Part shown: in pieces, positions 50,427 to 61,320 of the stretch | Numbering within the stretch: the stretch's first letter is position 1 | Layout: every line of letters begins with the position of its first letter | Source of the DNA: Citrobacter sp. MGH106 | GTDB taxonomy: Bacteria; Pseudomonadota; Gammaproteobacteria; Enterobacterales; Enterobacteriaceae | Reading direction: 5' to 3' | Length of the DNA: 64,000 bases | Assembly (NCBI RefSeq): GCF_001037495.1 | Contig: NZ_KQ089823.1 | Span: 568,295 to 632,294, forward strand | Program-made: the position numbers and the translations under genes | The notes under the pieces: model-generated | Seen by the model: the letters and a program-made list of their open reading frames with translations, nothing else | Database searches by the model: none | What the model was told of the DNA's origin: nothing

Positions 50427-51571
50427 AACGCCTCCAGATACAGCTCGCGGACTTCGTCGCGGCTGGCGGTGCGCGGATTACATGGTGCACACGGATCGGC
50501 CAGTGCTTTGTCCAGCCAGCCTTCGATATCCTCTTTGGTGACGCCAAGCGAACTAAACCCAGCAGGAATACCGACACGTTTGCTTAACGCGCGGATAGCG
50601 TTGATGGCTTCCATGCTTGCGGTCTCATCGCTCATCCCTCGGGTATCGACACCCATTGCCTGCGCTACGCGAGCAAAGCGAGCCACGGCGTTCGGGCGGT
50701 TAAAGTTTTCGATAACGGGCAGCAGGATGGCGTTGCAAACGCCGTGCGGCAGGTTATGCGTTGCGCCCGGCTGATGTGCCAGCGCATGCACCAGCCCGAG
50801 GCCGGCGCTGTTGAACGCCATGCCCGCCAGGTACTGGCCAAACGCCATTTGTTCACGCGCTTCGAGGTTATGACCATCGTCAACCGCTTTTGGCAGCCAC
50901 AGGTTGATCAGGCGAATGGCTTCCAGCGCGTTGGCGTCGGTCAGTGGATGCGCGCCGATGGAAACATAGGCTTCAATCGCATGAGTCAGGGCGTCCATAC
51001 CGGTGGCCGCGGTGACAGAGGCCGGAATTTCCAGCATGACGCTGGCGTCATCCACGGCGATATCAGGAATAATGTTCGGATCGATAATGACCTCTTTGAC
51101 CTTGCGCGCGGAATCGATGATCACCGCATTACTGGTCATTTCTGCCGCTGTGCCTGCGGTGGTGTTAATTGCGACCAGCGGTACGCCCGCATTTTTCACT
51201 TTGCCCACCCCGGAATACGCGGTAGACGGACCAGGGTTTGCGGTCAGAATTTTCACCGCTTTGGCGGTATCGATTGGGCTGCCGCCGCCGAAAGCGATAA
51301 TGTAATCACACTGTGCGTCCTGATACGCCGCAAAGCCTTTCTGCACCAGTTCTTCTGTTGGGTTAGGGAACACCTCGTCGAATAAGTGATACGACATTTT
51401 ATGCGTATCAAGCGCGGCAAACAGGCTATCCAGCAGGCCCAGCTTGACCAGTTGACCATCGGTAACGATCAGCGCTTTACCCCATTGCTTGTTAGCGACC
51501 AGATTAACCATGTCGTCAATTGCCCCTGCGCCGTGAAGACTGATTTTAGGAAGTGCCAACATAAAGCTCAT
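50423..51571 (-). CDS. lactaldehyde reductase (FucO-like iron-dependent alcohol dehydrogenase)
   Basis: A 382-residue group III alcohol dehydrogenase very similar to FucO. It has [11 protein letters not shown] for NAD binding, and iron ligands in [13 protein letters not shown] and [16 protein letters not shown]. It reduces L-lactaldehyde, the product of RhaD, to 1,2-propanediol. K-12 has only the fuc-encoded copy. The start at 51571 follows AAGGAG; an upstream extension to 51631 is not supported. Confidence 0.92.
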   Translation of the reverse strand: MSFMLALPKISLHGAGAIDDMVNLVANKQWGKALIVTDGQLVKLGLLDSLFAALDTHKMSYHLFDEVFPNPTEELVQKGFAAYQDAQCDYIIAFGGGSPIDTAKAVKILTANPGPSTAYSGVGKVKNAGVPLVAINTTAGTAAEMTSNAVIIDSARKVKEVIIDPNIIPDIAVDDASVMLEIPASVTAATGMDALTHAIEAYVSIGAHPLTDANALEAIRLINLWLPKAVDDGHNLEAREQMAFGQYLAGMAFNSAGLGLVHALAHQPGATHNLPHGVCNAILLPVIENFNRPNAVARFARVAQAMGVDTRGMSDETASMEAINAIRALSKRVGIPAGFSSLGVTKEDIEGWLDKALADPCAPCNPRTASRDEVRELYLEAL

Positions 51572-51596
51572 GAATATTCTCCTTAAAAGTAATGTC

Positions 51597-51681
51597 CTGT
51601 AGGCCGGATAAAGCGAACTGCCATCCGGCATTGTGTTATTACCTGATGACGACGCTGGCGCGCCTTATCAGGCCTACGGTG
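51597..51681. repeat. BIME between rhaD and the lactaldehyde reductase gene
   Basis: GTAGGCCGGATAAAGCG..GCCATCCGGCA followed by ACCTGATGACGACGCT..GCCTTATCAGGCCTAC. An intra-operon BIME. Confidence 0.88.
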
Positions 51682-51688
51682 GGAGGTA

Positions 51689-52516
51689 TCAGTACAGCTC
51701 TAATGCGCTGGCAAGCGGGGTGACGCCGAAACGTTTGCCGAGAGCAATCAGCTCTTCACGCGTGATGGTTTGCTTCATACCGCCCATCGAATAAATTTTG
51801 ACTAAAACTTCAGCAGATTTCTCTGCGGTATCTATCAAACCGAACGCTTCGTCGAGTGTAGGGCCGCTGCCGAACACGCCGTGGAACGGCCACAGTACCA
51901 GTGAGTGCTTTTGCATTTCCTGCGCGGTGGCCTGCCCGATTTCATCGGTGCCAGGCACCATCCACGGCAGAATGCCGACGCCATCCGGGAACACTACCAG
52001 GCACTCGGTGCTGCCTTCCCACAGTTTACGGGTGATCAGCGCGGTGGTGTTTTCCAGCACGTAGGTCAGGGCAATCAGGTTGGTCGCGTGGCAGTGCATG
52101 ATCACCCGGTCTTTACCGTGGGTGGCTTTAATGCGCTCACAGTGGGAAAGAAAGTGAGCTGGCAGTTCGGAAGTTGGAACGGCTTCGTGGGTCAGCCCCC
52201 AAAGAATGTGATAGCCCGCACCGTCGCTGTCGATTTTCACTACGCCCAAATTTGCTGCCGGATCGAGCTGGACGTTGCGGAAGAATTTGCCGGAGCCGGT
52301 GACGATAAAAGGCGTGTTCGCCAGCAGCGGCATCGGCTGACTCAGCGCGATATAACGTGGTTCTTTGTGGAAATCGGCGGTAAAGGGCGCAATATCCGCT
52401 TCATCCAGGCGCAGCGTCAGGTTGCCTCCGTTGCGCTCATCCCAGCCTTTCAGCCAGGCATCAGAAGTGGCTTTGATCATTCCCTGAACGAACCAGGATG
52501 TGGTTATGTTCTGCAT
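51689..52516 (-). CDS. rhaD: rhamnulose-1-phosphate aldolase
   Basis: A 275-residue class II aldolase that splits L-rhamnulose 1-phosphate into dihydroxyacetone phosphate and L-lactaldehyde. Zinc ligands His141 and His143 (MHCHATN) and His212 (WPFHG), and catalytic Glu117, are all in place. The length is that of E. coli. Confidence 0.97.
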   Translation of the reverse strand: MQNITTSWFVQGMIKATSDAWLKGWDERNGGNLTLRLDEADIAPFTADFHKEPRYIALSQPMPLLANTPFIVTGSGKFFRNVQLDPAANLGVVKIDSDGAGYHILWGLTHEAVPTSELPAHFLSHCERIKATHGKDRVIMHCHATNLIALTYVLENTTALITRKLWEGSTECLVVFPDGVGILPWMVPGTDEIGQATAQEMQKHSLVLWPFHGVFGSGPTLDEAFGLIDTAEKSAEVLVKIYSMGGMKQTITREELIALGKRFGVTPLASALELY

Positions 52517-52539
52517 GTTTGGTGTTCCTGTCTGTTTTG

Positions 52540-52622
52540 TTGCCCGATGGCGGATTACGCCTTATCGGGCCTACGATGTATGTCGTTTCCGTAGGCCGGA
52601 TCAGCGCAGCGCCATCCGGCAA
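52540..52622. repeat. BIME between rhaA and rhaD
   Basis: TGCCCGATGGCGG..CGCCTTATCGGGCCTACG and CCGTAGGCCGGATCAGCG..CGCCATCCGGCA, two inverted REP units inside the rha operon. Confidence 0.88.
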
Positions 52623-52628
52623 TCAGGG

Positions 52629-53888
52629 TTATTTACGTTTACTCAGAATCTCTTTTTCATAGGCGCGGACACTGTCCAGCCACTGGCTGTCTGCCGGAGC
52701 GTCATGACGCTGGCAATACATCTCCCAGACCGCCTGCCACGGCAGAGATTTCTGCTCTTCCAGCAGGGCCAGACGTGCGGTGTAGTCACCACTGGCTTCG
52801 AGCTGACGAAGCTGTTCAGTCGGCTCTAACAGCGCACGCAACAGGGCTTTTTTCATATTGCGGGTGCCAATAACCCAGGCCGCGATGCGGTTGATTGAGG
52901 CATCGAAGAAGTCGAGACCGATGTGTACACGGTCGAACAGGTTGTGGCGGACGATCTCGCTGGCAATCGCCTGGGTTTCATCATCCAGCAACACCACGTG
53001 GTCGCTGTCCCAACGTACCGGACGGCTGACGTGCAGCAGCAGGCGAGGTACGTACAGCATGGCAGCGGAGATCTTGTCGGAAATGACTTCAGTCGGGTGG
53101 AAGTGACCCGCATCCAGGCACAGCGCAGTCTGGCGGCTGGTGGCATAGCCCATGTAGAACTCGTTGGAGCCGACGGTGTAGCTTTCTGCGCCGATGCCAA
53201 ACAGTTTGCTCTCCACGGCATCGATGTGATGCGCTGGATCGAGTTTTTCGCTGATGACATCATCCAGCGCTTCCAGCAGGCGCTGACGCGGAGCCAAACG
53301 GTCGACGGTAATGTCTTTCATGCCATCCGGGATCCAGATGTTCATCACCGATGGTGTTCCCAATTGCTCGCCGAAATAGGCCGAAATGCGGCGGCTGGCT
53401 TTGCAGTGGTCAATCCAGAACTGACGGATGCTGTCGTCAGCATGTGCCAGCGTGAAGCCGTCGGCACTCAGCGGGTGAGAGAAACAGGATGGGTTGAAGT
53501 CCAGGCCTAACTGGTTTGCTTTCGCCCATTCAACCCAGTTTTTAAAGTGTTCGGGTTTGATTTGGTCACGGGCAACTGGCGTATCGGATTCCAGATAGAT
53601 AGCATGCAGGTTCAGACGTTTTGGACCAGGGATCAGGCTCAGCGCCTGCTCCAGATCGGCACGTAGTTCGACGGCATTACGCGCTTTGCCCGGATAGTTG
53701 CCGGTAGCCTGAATACCGCCCGTGAGCGAACCTTCCGGGTTTTCGAATCCAGCGACATCATCGCCCTGCCAGCAGTGCATAGAGACTGGCAGGCGATCGA
53801 GCTGGCGTAATGCCTCTTCGACATCGATACCTACCGCTGCAAAACGTAGTTTTGCCAGTTCCCAGGCTTGTTCAAGTTGAGTGGTCAT
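52629..53888 (-). CDS. rhaA: L-rhamnose isomerase
   Basis: A 419-residue TIM-barrel isomerase converting L-rhamnose to L-rhamnulose. Metal-site segments [16 protein letters not shown] and LLDDETQ are conserved. The start at 53888 overlaps the rhaB stop by four bases (ATGA) and gives the E. coli length. Confidence 0.97.
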   Translation of the reverse strand: MTTQLEQAWELAKLRFAAVGIDVEEALRQLDRLPVSMHCWQGDDVAGFENPEGSLTGGIQATGNYPGKARNAVELRADLEQALSLIPGPKRLNLHAIYLESDTPVARDQIKPEHFKNWVEWAKANQLGLDFNPSCFSHPLSADGFTLAHADDSIRQFWIDHCKASRRISAYFGEQLGTPSVMNIWIPDGMKDITVDRLAPRQRLLEALDDVISEKLDPAHHIDAVESKLFGIGAESYTVGSNEFYMGYATSRQTALCLDAGHFHPTEVISDKISAAMLYVPRLLLHVSRPVRWDSDHVVLLDDETQAIASEIVRHNLFDRVHIGLDFFDASINRIAAWVIGTRNMKKALLRALLEPTEQLRQLEASGDYTARLALLEEQKSLPWQAVWEMYCQRHDAPADSQWLDSVRAYEKEILSKRK

Positions 53889-55354
53889 GCGCAAAGCTCC
53901 TTTGTCTGTCGTATTGATTGAAACTGCGCCTGGTAGCGGGCAATTTCACTTTCAGGATTTGGAATGAAGGTCGTCAGGTCATAGTTGGCTATCACTAGCT
54001 GGCGGAAATCATCGACGTTGTTCAGCTCGTCCAGCGTCATCAGTTGAACGCCAATATTGCCGAGGGTAGAGGCTTCAATTGGCCCGGACATGACGCGGAT
54101 ACCGCAAGCATCAGCGCAAAGTTGGTTGAGTAACGCGTTCTGGCAGCCGCCACCGACAATATGTAATTGGCTGAATGCCTCACCCCGAAGGTCCGCCAGT
54201 TCCTGCAGGACGTCGGCGTACAGCAATGCCAGGCTGTCGAAAATGCAGCGAGCCAGTTCAGCGTCTTGCGTGGGAACGGCCTGACCTGCTTCGCGGCATG
54301 CCGCCTGAATTTCCGCGCACATATCGTCAGGATTGATAAAGCGGTCGTCGTTAGGGTTTATCAGGGAACGGCAGGCCGGTAAGGCTTGCGTTTGGGCGAT
54401 AAGCGCCGTCAGGTCGGTGATGTTCCGTTCTTTTAACACGCGCTGGAGCAGCCACAGCCCCATGATATTTTTCAGCACGCGGTAGCGTCCTTCCGCGCCG
54501 CCTTCGTTAGTGATATTGGCTGCCAGCGCCGTATCGTTGGTATACGGTGTTCTGCTCTCAAACCCCATCAGTGACCAGGTGCCTGAAGAGAGATACGCGC
54601 TGTTTTGATCGGCCAGCGGTGACGCGATCACCGCACTGGCAGTGTCGTGGCTGGCGACGGCAACCACAGGGATTTGATTTTTCTGCGGGCAAATCCAGTT
54701 GCCGATAACGTTCCCCGGATGTGTGGGACGACCGAACCAGGATTTTGCTGCACCGGTCCAGGCCAGCAGAGTGTCATCCCAGTCGTCGGTGTTGATATTG
54801 ACTAACTGGGTGGTTGTGGCGTTGGTGTATTCCCAGTTCAGTTCACCGGTCAGGCGATAGCTGAAGTAATCGGGGATCAGCAAGGCATGGGCCACCTGGG
54901 AGACCCGTTCTGGCTGTTGTTCTGTCAGGGCTCGGAGCTGATACAAGGTGTTGAAGGGGAGAAACTGAATACCGCTACGGCGATAGATCTCGCTTTTGCC
55001 AAGCTGCGCCATGGCATGTGCCATAACGCCCGTTGTGCGGCTGTCGCGATAAGAGACGGGGAGTCCGACACGCTGACCGTTTTTGCCGATCAGAACGTAA
55101 TCCACGCCCCAGGTATCAATTCCGATGCTGTCTATCCGAATGCCTTCATCGCAGACTTTCTTCAGACCAAGGCGAATGTCGTTTTCCAGGCTGTCGATGT
55201 CCCAGGTGTCGAAACCGTCTGTTTTTTGCAGACAGTTAACGAAGCGATGGATTTCACGCAGCGTCAGGGTGCGGTGTTCACTGTCGTAACGCGCCAGCAT
55301 TACGCGTCCACTGGATGCGCCGAGATCGACAGCGACACAATGGCGAAGAGTCAT
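53885..55354 (-). CDS. rhaB: rhamnulokinase
   Basis: A 489-residue FGGY-family kinase that phosphorylates L-rhamnulose. The N-terminal phosphate loop is [22 protein letters not shown] is the substrate region, and [16 protein letters not shown] is the ATP-site signature. It is first in rhaB-rhaA-rhaD-lactaldehyde reductase-rhaM. Confidence 0.97.
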   Translation of the reverse strand: MTLRHCVAVDLGASSGRVMLARYDSEHRTLTLREIHRFVNCLQKTDGFDTWDIDSLENDIRLGLKKVCDEGIRIDSIGIDTWGVDYVLIGKNGQRVGLPVSYRDSRTTGVMAHAMAQLGKSEIYRRSGIQFLPFNTLYQLRALTEQQPERVSQVAHALLIPDYFSYRLTGELNWEYTNATTTQLVNINTDDWDDTLLAWTGAAKSWFGRPTHPGNVIGNWICPQKNQIPVVAVASHDTASAVIASPLADQNSAYLSSGTWSLMGFESRTPYTNDTALAANITNEGGAEGRYRVLKNIMGLWLLQRVLKERNITDLTALIAQTQALPACRSLINPNDDRFINPDDMCAEIQAACREAGQAVPTQDAELARCIFDSLALLYADVLQELADLRGEAFSQLHIVGGGCQNALLNQLCADACGIRVMSGPIEASTLGNIGVQLMTLDELNNVDDFRQLVIANYDLTTFIPNPESEIARYQAQFQSIRQTKELCA

Positions 55355-55657
55355 AGCGAGGTCCTTCTGAGTTTTATTACGCTCAGTCTAAGAACTCCCG
55401 GAAAGGTGTACCTTCTTGTTAGTGACAGCCTCAATAAGCGGCTGGCAGCCTGGCAAAGGTGAACGTGATGGTGTTCACAATTCCTGGTAATGGAGGTGAT
55501 TTTGCCTGGTGTGACCCCTTCCGCAATTCCCGTTTTTTCCCACTATTTCTTGAAGAATTAACTCTGTTTACGCGCTTTGGCGTCAAAAATTTAAGGTGAG
55601 GGTGGTAACCCTTAATTACTATTCAGCCATGTTCATTTGATCGGGAAGGATGTCATC
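55355..55657. promoter_or_regulatory. rhaB-rhaS divergent control region
   Basis: This 303-base gap between the divergent rhaBAD and rhaSR operons should hold the RhaS and RhaR sites. A strong CRP site, CGTGATGGTGTTCACA, is at 55464-55479. I could not place the RhaS/RhaR half-sites with confidence. Confidence 0.7.
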
Positions 55658-56506
55658 ATGACCGTACTGCATTGCGTGGATTTTTTTCCGACAGGTAAAG
55701 CAACCCTCACGATTGAACCGCGGCTTCCTCAGTCAGCATTCCCTGAACATCACCATGATTTTCATGAAATTGTGGTGGTTGAGCATGGGACAGGTATCCA
55801 TGTGTTCAACGGACAGCCCTACACCATCAGCGGCGGAACAGTCTGTTTTGTCCGCGATCATGACAGACACTTATATGAACATACTGACAACCTGTGTCTG
55901 ACAAATATTCTGTATCGTTCCCCGGATGCGTTTCAGTTTCTGGCCGGACTGAACCAGCTTTTGCCCCAGGAACTGAACGGTCAGTATCCGTCCCACTGGC
56001 GGGTAAATCAGGGCGTGTTGCAACAGGTTCGTTTGCTGGTGGGGCAGATGGAAAAACTCGGTGATGAGATGGACACGCCGTCGGCGGCAAATCGCGAGAT
56101 CCTGTTTATGCAACTGCTGGTGTTGTTACGCAAAAGTAGCCTGATGGAAGTGGCTACAGATAATGATGCGCGGCTTAATCAGCTGATGGCGTGGCTGGAA
56201 GATCACTTTGCCGATGAGGTGTGCTGGGAAGCGGTAGCCGAAAAGTTTTCGCTCTCTTTACGCACTATGCACCGCCAGCTTAAACAGCAAACCGGATTGA
56301 CGCCACAGCGCTATCTTAATCGTCTGCGGCTCATTAAGGCCCGGCATTTATTACGCCACAGCGATGATAGTGTTACGGACATCGCTTATCGCTGTGGTTT
56401 TGGCGACAGTAACCACTTTTCGACGCTGTTTCGCCGGGAGTTCGACTGGTCGCCACGCGATATTCGCCAGGGACGTGACCGCACTGCGGGAAGCAGCCTC
56501 CAGTAA
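55658..56506 (+). CDS. rhaS: AraC family activator RhaS
   Basis: A 282-residue activator of rhaBAD and rhaT. The cupin-like rhamnose-binding domain is N-terminal ([16 protein letters not shown]), and the two AraC helix-turn-helix units are C-terminal ([22 protein letters not shown]-type [20 protein letters not shown]). The start [10 protein letters not shown] at 55658 fits K-12 (278 residues). The C-terminus has a few extra residues. Confidence 0.95.
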   Translation: MTVLHCVDFFPTGKATLTIEPRLPQSAFPEHHHDFHEIVVVEHGTGIHVFNGQPYTISGGTVCFVRDHDRHLYEHTDNLCLTNILYRSPDAFQFLAGLNQLLPQELNGQYPSHWRVNQGVLQQVRLLVGQMEKLGDEMDTPSAANREILFMQLLVLLRKSSLMEVATDNDARLNQLMAWLEDHFADEVCWEAVAEKFSLSLRTMHRQLKQQTGLTPQRYLNRLRLIKARHLLRHSDDSVTDIAYRCGFGDSNHFSTLFRREFDWSPRDIRQGRDRTAGSSLQ

Positions 56507-56560
56507 CGCGAATGCTATCAACGTTTTTTGCCGCCAGTTCTCAGATAATCACGTTCCTTA

Positions 56561-56637
56561 ACGCCGGATGACAGTTTCGTCTTATCCGGCTTACAAGGGC
56601 GCAGTGTCGGCCTGATAAGCGTATCGCCATCAGGCAA
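56561..56637. repeat. BIME between rhaS and rhaR
   Basis: ACGCCGGATGACAG..CTTATCCGGCTTAC and GTCGGCCTGATAAGCG..CGCCATCAGGC, two REP-like units inside the rhaSR operon. This makes a 151-base gap between genes I expect to be nearly adjacent from K-12. Confidence 0.85.
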
Positions 56638-56657
56638 CAAAGCATCGAGGTGGTACG

Positions 56658-57506
56658 GTGACTGAGCGGTTAATTCTTCTAAAGTCAGACTTTTTTGCCA
56701 ATGCCCGGCAGGCGGTCGCCGTTGCCGATCGCTATCCGCAAAACGTCTTTGCTGAGCACACCCATGAGTTTTGCGAACTGGTTATGGTCTGGCGAGGCAA
56801 TGGCCTGCATGTTCTCAACGATCGCCCGTACCGCATCACCCGTGGCGATCTGTTTTATATTCGTGCTGAAGATAAACATTCCTACACCTCAGTTAACGAC
56901 CTCGTTTTGCAGAATATTATCTACTGCCCGGAACGGCTGACGTTGAATCTGGGCTGGGAAAGCGCGATCCCAGGATTTAATGACTCGGCGGGACAGCCGC
57001 ACTGGCGACTGGGCAGCGCCGGGATGACTCAAGCCCGGCAGGTCATTAGCCAGCTTGAGCATGAGAGCCATCAACGCGACCCGCAGGCTTTTGACCTGGC
57101 AGAGCTGTTATTTGGACAACTGGTGATGATCCTGAAACGGCATCGTTATGCCACGGACACGCTTCCGGCGACATCAAGTGAAACGCTGCTGGATAAACTG
57201 ATCACCGCTCTGGCCGGGAGCCATGAACACGCCTTTGAACTGGACAAATTTTGCGACCGTGAGCAGTGCAGCGAACGTGTTTTGCGCCAGCAGTTTCGTA
57301 ACCAGACAGGAATGACTATCAACCAGTACCTCCGGCAAGTGCGAATTTGCCATGCTCAGTATCTGCTTCAGCATAGTCGGTTGATGATCAGTGAAATTTC
57401 TATGCGCTGTGGCTTTGAGGACAGTAACTATTTTTCGGTGGTGTTCACACGGGAAACCGGGATGACGCCCAGCCAGTGGCGTCATCTCGGTAATCAAAAC
57501 GATTAG
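56658..57506 (+). CDS. rhaR: AraC family activator RhaR
   Basis: A 282-residue activator of rhaSR. It has the N-terminal cupin domain ([30 protein letters not shown]) and C-terminal tandem HTH ([43 protein letters not shown]). The start is GTG with GAGG seven bases upstream. Its end overlaps the convergent rhaT by four bases. Confidence 0.95.
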   Translation: MTERLILLKSDFFANARQAVAVADRYPQNVFAEHTHEFCELVMVWRGNGLHVLNDRPYRITRGDLFYIRAEDKHSYTSVNDLVLQNIIYCPERLTLNLGWESAIPGFNDSAGQPHWRLGSAGMTQARQVISQLEHESHQRDPQAFDLAELLFGQLVMILKRHRYATDTLPATSSETLLDKLITALAGSHEHAFELDKFCDREQCSERVLRQQFRNQTGMTINQYLRQVRICHAQYLLQHSRLMISEISMRCGFEDSNYFSVVFTRETGMTPSQWRHLGNQND

Positions 57507-58537
57507 CTTGCCATTCCCATACCGACAATATTGGCCGCGACGATAATCACCACGCAGCCGAGGCTGAGCACGCTGACCGGATGTCGGCCCGCATTGCTCC
57601 ACTCTTTCATAATCAGGCCTACAATACCGCCGCACAGGACGTAGAAACTCATGTGCAGCATCCAGCTCATGTAGTCATACTGCGCCGGAATTTTGGCATG
57701 GCCCCAGGCGTAAAAGAAGAACTGGAGATACCACATCAGCCCGGCGAGCGCCGAAAACAGGATATTGCTGATAATCAGCGGTTTTGCTAACGAGAAGTCG
57801 GCTTTTATCGACAAGTTTTTCATTTTTGCCAGACGAATGAAGCAGTAGCCGAGGTTGATTACCGCACCGCCGCCCATGATCACCACGTAGCTTGGCAGGG
57901 CAACATACAGCGGATCGATCCCGAGTGCGGCAGCGGCTTCGTGCATCGGTTTTGCCGCATCCATTGCAAAGGACATCCCGGCGGAGAAAAAGCCGCACAT
58001 CACCGCCAGTATCAGACCTTTTTTCAGGTTGAACTCTTCCGCTTTGATGCCCATCTTGCGCTCTTTTAGCTGCCCGGCGCGGGTGACAATCGCGACGCCG
58101 ATCAGGGCGACCAGCACACCGAACAGGGTCATACGGCCACCGGGTGTGCCGACGAGCACATCAAATTTACCGGCAATGATAGGCGTCATTAAGGTGCCGA
58201 CAATCAGCGTAATGCCGATGGCGATCCCGATTCCCATCGACATGCCGAGGTAGCGCATGGTCAGACCATAGTTAATGTTACCGATCCCCCACATCGCGCC
58301 AAATAAAAATATCGGCAGCAGTGTGGAAGCGCTGAAAGAACGGTAATAGGCCCAGAAGTCCGGTAGCAGGATCGAACTGACGAGCCAGGGAAGGATTAGC
58401 CATGAAACAAAACCGCCTATGGACCACATGGTTTCCCAGGTCCAGTGTTGTACCTTTTTAAAAGGGGCGTAGAAACAAGCGGCACTTGCGGCACCAATAA
58501 GATGCCAGAATATCCCCATCGTAATTGCGTTACCCAT
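57503..58537 (-). CDS. rhaT: L-rhamnose:H+ symporter
   Basis: A 344-residue transporter with ten membrane segments, of the drug/metabolite transporter superfamily. It is near-identical in plan to E. coli RhaT ([22 protein letters not shown]). It is convergent with rhaR and has its own promoter in the gap at 58538-58740. Confidence 0.96.
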   Translation of the reverse strand: MGNAITMGIFWHLIGAASAACFYAPFKKVQHWTWETMWSIGGFVSWLILPWLVSSILLPDFWAYYRSFSASTLLPIFLFGAMWGIGNINYGLTMRYLGMSMGIGIAIGITLIVGTLMTPIIAGKFDVLVGTPGGRMTLFGVLVALIGVAIVTRAGQLKERKMGIKAEEFNLKKGLILAVMCGFFSAGMSFAMDAAKPMHEAAAALGIDPLYVALPSYVVIMGGGAVINLGYCFIRLAKMKNLSIKADFSLAKPLIISNILFSALAGLMWYLQFFFYAWGHAKIPAQYDYMSWMLHMSFYVLCGGIVGLIMKEWSNAGRHPVSVLSLGCVVIIVAANIVGMGMAS

Positions 58538-58700
58538 TCTGTTTCCTTTTAAATTATCGATCTGGCTGGATAAAAATCTCCCGTTTTGATGATCGAAAGT
58601 CTAAAGAGTGAGCAATGAATTAACCTTCAGCATGCTGCCGCAGGATTGGCAATGCTGGCAAAATTCAGGGGATGATAGGGATGTTGATCACAAATTGATC

Positions 58701-58730
58701 TTCCGCCCCTCTTTTTTGAGAAGGGCGGAA
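58701..58730 (-). terminator. hairpin after the AraA-like gene
   Basis: TTCCGCCCCTC / GAGAAGGGCGGAA forms a strong stem with one mismatch, ten bases beyond the AraA-like stop codon. The T tract lies in the loop on the plus strand, so it is not a textbook terminator; it may protect the 3' end. Confidence 0.5.
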
Positions 58731-58740
58731 ATGTCGCGGG

Positions 58741-60162
58741 TTAGCAGATTTTTACTGCCTGAATGCCCAGCAGCCAGGCGAGTTTATCCAGCACGTCGCC
58801 ATGATGACCAAGGCCAATGCTGCAATGGTGGGCTGGACCGCCCAGGCACCACTGCGTTGTGAATTCGCGAGCCGATAAAGGGAAACGATAGCGGCTGTTG
58901 GTGTTGCCGATATCCAGTACTTCACCCGCCACAGCTTTACCTTCGGCATACTGCAAACGCACGCCGTTTTCGGCATCTTCAACAACTGAAAGAAAGGTTA
59001 CCGGGCCGGGTTTTACGGTCATCTGGATAGATACACCTTTACCGGGTTTACCATGATAAACCGGCAGCGGTACCAGGTTAACCGGGCCGTCCGCCATCAG
59101 CGGATGTGCCGGGCCGTCATGCCCCCACAGTACAACATTGTCATTAAATTCAATTCCATAGGGTTCAGAGAACGAACCTCCGGCCCCCAGGAGCTGCTGG
59201 ATTTTCATTGCCAGCACGTTTTTGATTTCATATTCTCCTGCCACGGGAATACCGCGGTGGGTGAGCAGCGTGTTACCGAGGATGATTGAGGTGATGATAT
59301 TTTCGTAAGCATTACCGCTTCGACCTTCGTAGTAATAGGCCAGTGCGCCAAGGGTATTCCGGGCAATAAGTTTATCCATGGCGCAGGCCGTGGTGAGCGC
59401 GCGGTCAAGTTCAGCGGGTTCACAGGCTGCTTCCACCTGTAGCACGCGGTTCGTCTCTTGCCGTTTAGCGCAGAGGTCCGTCTCGCTGACCTGCTCGCGA
59501 TATTCCGCCAGCTCACACATTTCCAGCGGCTTAAAACGTACGCCCAATCTGGCGGATAAATTCGTCATATTGCTGTAAACGTCCACCATACCGTCATAAT
59601 AGTGTCCGAGTACGCCGACCTGACAGTTTGACAGCATCTGGCGTACGTTCAGGGCCTGTAGCCACTGCGCAGTTTGTTGCCAGACGTACTCATCGCCCTG
59701 TAATGCACCCACAATCAGTTGAAAGCGGATATTCGCGCGGTTAAACACGTTTGCCAGTTCGGGCGCGCTACAGGCCTGGCAGTGCGCCAGCCATTCTCCG
59801 GTACGCCCGCCCCGATCCGGGATTTGACGGATCGTCGAATAGGGCAGGCCAGGCTCTGGCTGTAAGGCCAGAATAATGACCGGCTTGTTGATGCTTTGCA
59901 CCAAAGGCAGTACCGTTGCGCTGAGGGCATAGGTGCTGATGTACAGGCAGACAGCATCGACAGGCTGCTGCTGCAACCGCCTGATAAGGGCGTCGGCTTT
60001 GTCGACGTTATCGATCAGGCCGCCGTTAATTACGGTGGCTTGTTGCGCCGTCAGACGCTCGTCAATTGTTTGCAGATAGCCCTGAAGTCGTGACTCCAGG
60101 CCAGTAAACTGGGGCCAGTATGTGTCGAGGCCGATACCGAAAAGGGCGATGTTGACAGACAT
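58741..60162 (-). CDS. L-arabinose/L-fucose isomerase-like sugar isomerase
   Basis: A 473-residue protein of the AraA/FucI fold. The AraA catalytic set is kept: Glu310 (VAGEYEIK), Glu333 (GSFSEPYG), His348 (WGHDGPAHP) and the histidines at 445-446 ([13 protein letters not shown]), matching E. coli Glu306, Glu333, His350 and His450. It is clearly diverged from AraA, so its sugar is unknown. It sits after rhaT and is divergent from sodA; K-12 has nothing here. It may isomerise a sugar or polyol-derived aldose of the rhamnose/fucose type. Confidence 0.83.
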   Translation of the reverse strand: MSVNIALFGIGLDTYWPQFTGLESRLQGYLQTIDERLTAQQATVINGGLIDNVDKADALIRRLQQQPVDAVCLYISTYALSATVLPLVQSINKPVIILALQPEPGLPYSTIRQIPDRGGRTGEWLAHCQACSAPELANVFNRANIRFQLIVGALQGDEYVWQQTAQWLQALNVRQMLSNCQVGVLGHYYDGMVDVYSNMTNLSARLGVRFKPLEMCELAEYREQVSETDLCAKRQETNRVLQVEAACEPAELDRALTTACAMDKLIARNTLGALAYYYEGRSGNAYENIITSIILGNTLLTHRGIPVAGEYEIKNVLAMKIQQLLGAGGSFSEPYGIEFNDNVVLWGHDGPAHPLMADGPVNLVPLPVYHGKPGKGVSIQMTVKPGPVTFLSVVEDAENGVRLQYAEGKAVAGEVLDIGNTNSRYRFPLSAREFTTQWCLGGPAHHCSIGLGHHGDVLDKLAWLLGIQAVKIC

Positions 60163-60325
60163 AGCAATATTTCCTCGTGAGATAATCCAGAGACTATCTC
60201 TTGCTTTGTCTCCCGTGTCCTTTATGTCGTTGCCTGTTTTCTCTGCGTGTTGGCAAAATTCTCCTGATTATTCCGCTAATGCTCACATTTTCATCTCATA
60301 ATAGCCATGTAAAAAGTACGGCATT

Positions 60326-60344
60326 GATAATCATTTTCAATATC
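60326..60344. promoter_or_regulatory. Fur box in the sodA promoter
   Basis: GATAATCATTTTCAATATC matches the 19-base Fur consensus in 15 positions. It lies about 75 bases upstream of sodA, which is repressed by Fur in E. coli. Confidence 0.8.
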
Positions 60345-60417
60345 ATTTAATTAACTATAATGACTCAACTGCTTACGCGGCGTTAACACTGGCCGCCCGA
60401 CAATACTGGAGATGATT

Positions 60418-61038
60418 ATGAGTTATACACTGCCATCCCTGCCGTACGCTTATGATGCCCTTGAACCGCACTTTGATAAGCAGACGATGGAAATTCACCA
60501 TACCAAACACCACCAGGCCTATGTAAACAACGCTAACGCTGCGCTGGAAAGCCTGCCTGAATTCGCCAACCTGTCTGCTGAAGAGCTGATCACCAAACTG
60601 GATCAACTGCCTGCGGATAAGAAAACCGTACTGCGTAACAACGCTGGCGGTCACGCTAACCACAGCCTGTTCTGGAAAGGGCTGAAAACCGGTACCACGC
60701 TGCAGGGCGATCTGAAAGCCGCTATTGAGCGCGACTTTGGCTCTGTTGATAACTTTAAAGCTGAATTTGAAAAAGCGGCAGCAACCCGTTTCGGTTCTGG
60801 CTGGGCGTGGCTGGTTCTGAAAGGTGACAAGCTGGCTGTTGTTTCCACTGCTAACCAGGATTCCCCGCTGATGGGCGAAGCTATCTCTGGTGCTTCTGGC
60901 TTCCCGATCGTGGGTCTGGACGTATGGGAACACGCTTACTACCTGAAATTCCAGAACCGTCGCCCGGACTACATCAAAGAGTTCTGGAACGTGGTGAACT
61001 GGGACGAAGCAGCAGCGCGTTTTGCGGCGAAAAAATAA
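60418..61038 (+). CDS. sodA: manganese superoxide dismutase
   Basis: A 206-residue cytoplasmic enzyme that removes superoxide. Metal ligands are His27 (EIHHTKHHQ), His82 ([10 protein letters not shown]), and Asp and His in DVWEHAYYL; the Mn-type glutamine is in TANQDSPL. The start at 60418 follows GGAG. A Fur box lies upstream and a terminator follows. Confidence 0.98.
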   Translation: MSYTLPSLPYAYDALEPHFDKQTMEIHHTKHHQAYVNNANAALESLPEFANLSAEELITKLDQLPADKKTVLRNNAGGHANHSLFWKGLKTGTTLQGDLKAAIERDFGSVDNFKAEFEKAAATRFGSGWAWLVLKGDKLAVVSTANQDSPLMGEAISGASGFPIVGLDVWEHAYYLKFQNRRPDYIKEFWNVVNWDEAAARFAAKK

Positions 61039-61102
61039 GTTTGATGATGCCTGAAACCTGATAGCGTTACGATTATCAGGCCAGGATCTGATGACCTGAT
61101 AC

Positions 61103-61136
61103 AGCCCTTACAAGTCATGCTTGTGGGGGCTTTTTT
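61103..61136 (+). terminator. sodA terminator
   Basis: AGCCCTTACAAG and CTTGTGGGGGCT pair with a TCATG loop, followed by six T, 64 bases after the sodA stop. Confidence 0.88.
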
Positions 61137-61173
61137 GTGATCAAAATCAATATGGGAACATTGATCCATTTAA

Positions 61174-61192
61174 ATTGAAACAATGTTTTATT
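61174..61192. promoter_or_regulatory. KdgR-like operator upstream of kdgT
   Basis: ATTGAAACAATGTTTTATT fits the KdgR consensus AATRAAAYRNYRTTTYATT at 18 of 19 positions, 129 bases before the kdgT start. KdgR represses kdgT in E. coli. Confidence 0.8.
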
Positions 61193-61320
61193 GTGCGATT
61201 AGGATCACTTTTATCTGTCCTCTGAGTGTCTATCTTCTTTCCATCAAGACGGGCGCATCTCATAAGCAAGATGCAATCGCCCATAAAAATGCCCCATTTT
61301 TATGTCTACAGGTGATGGAA

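Noticed and set aside
61183-61320. N-terminal extension of KdgT
   Set aside because: The added stretch crosses the KdgR-like operator and is absent from E. coli KdgT; the ATG at 61321 has a ribosome binding site.
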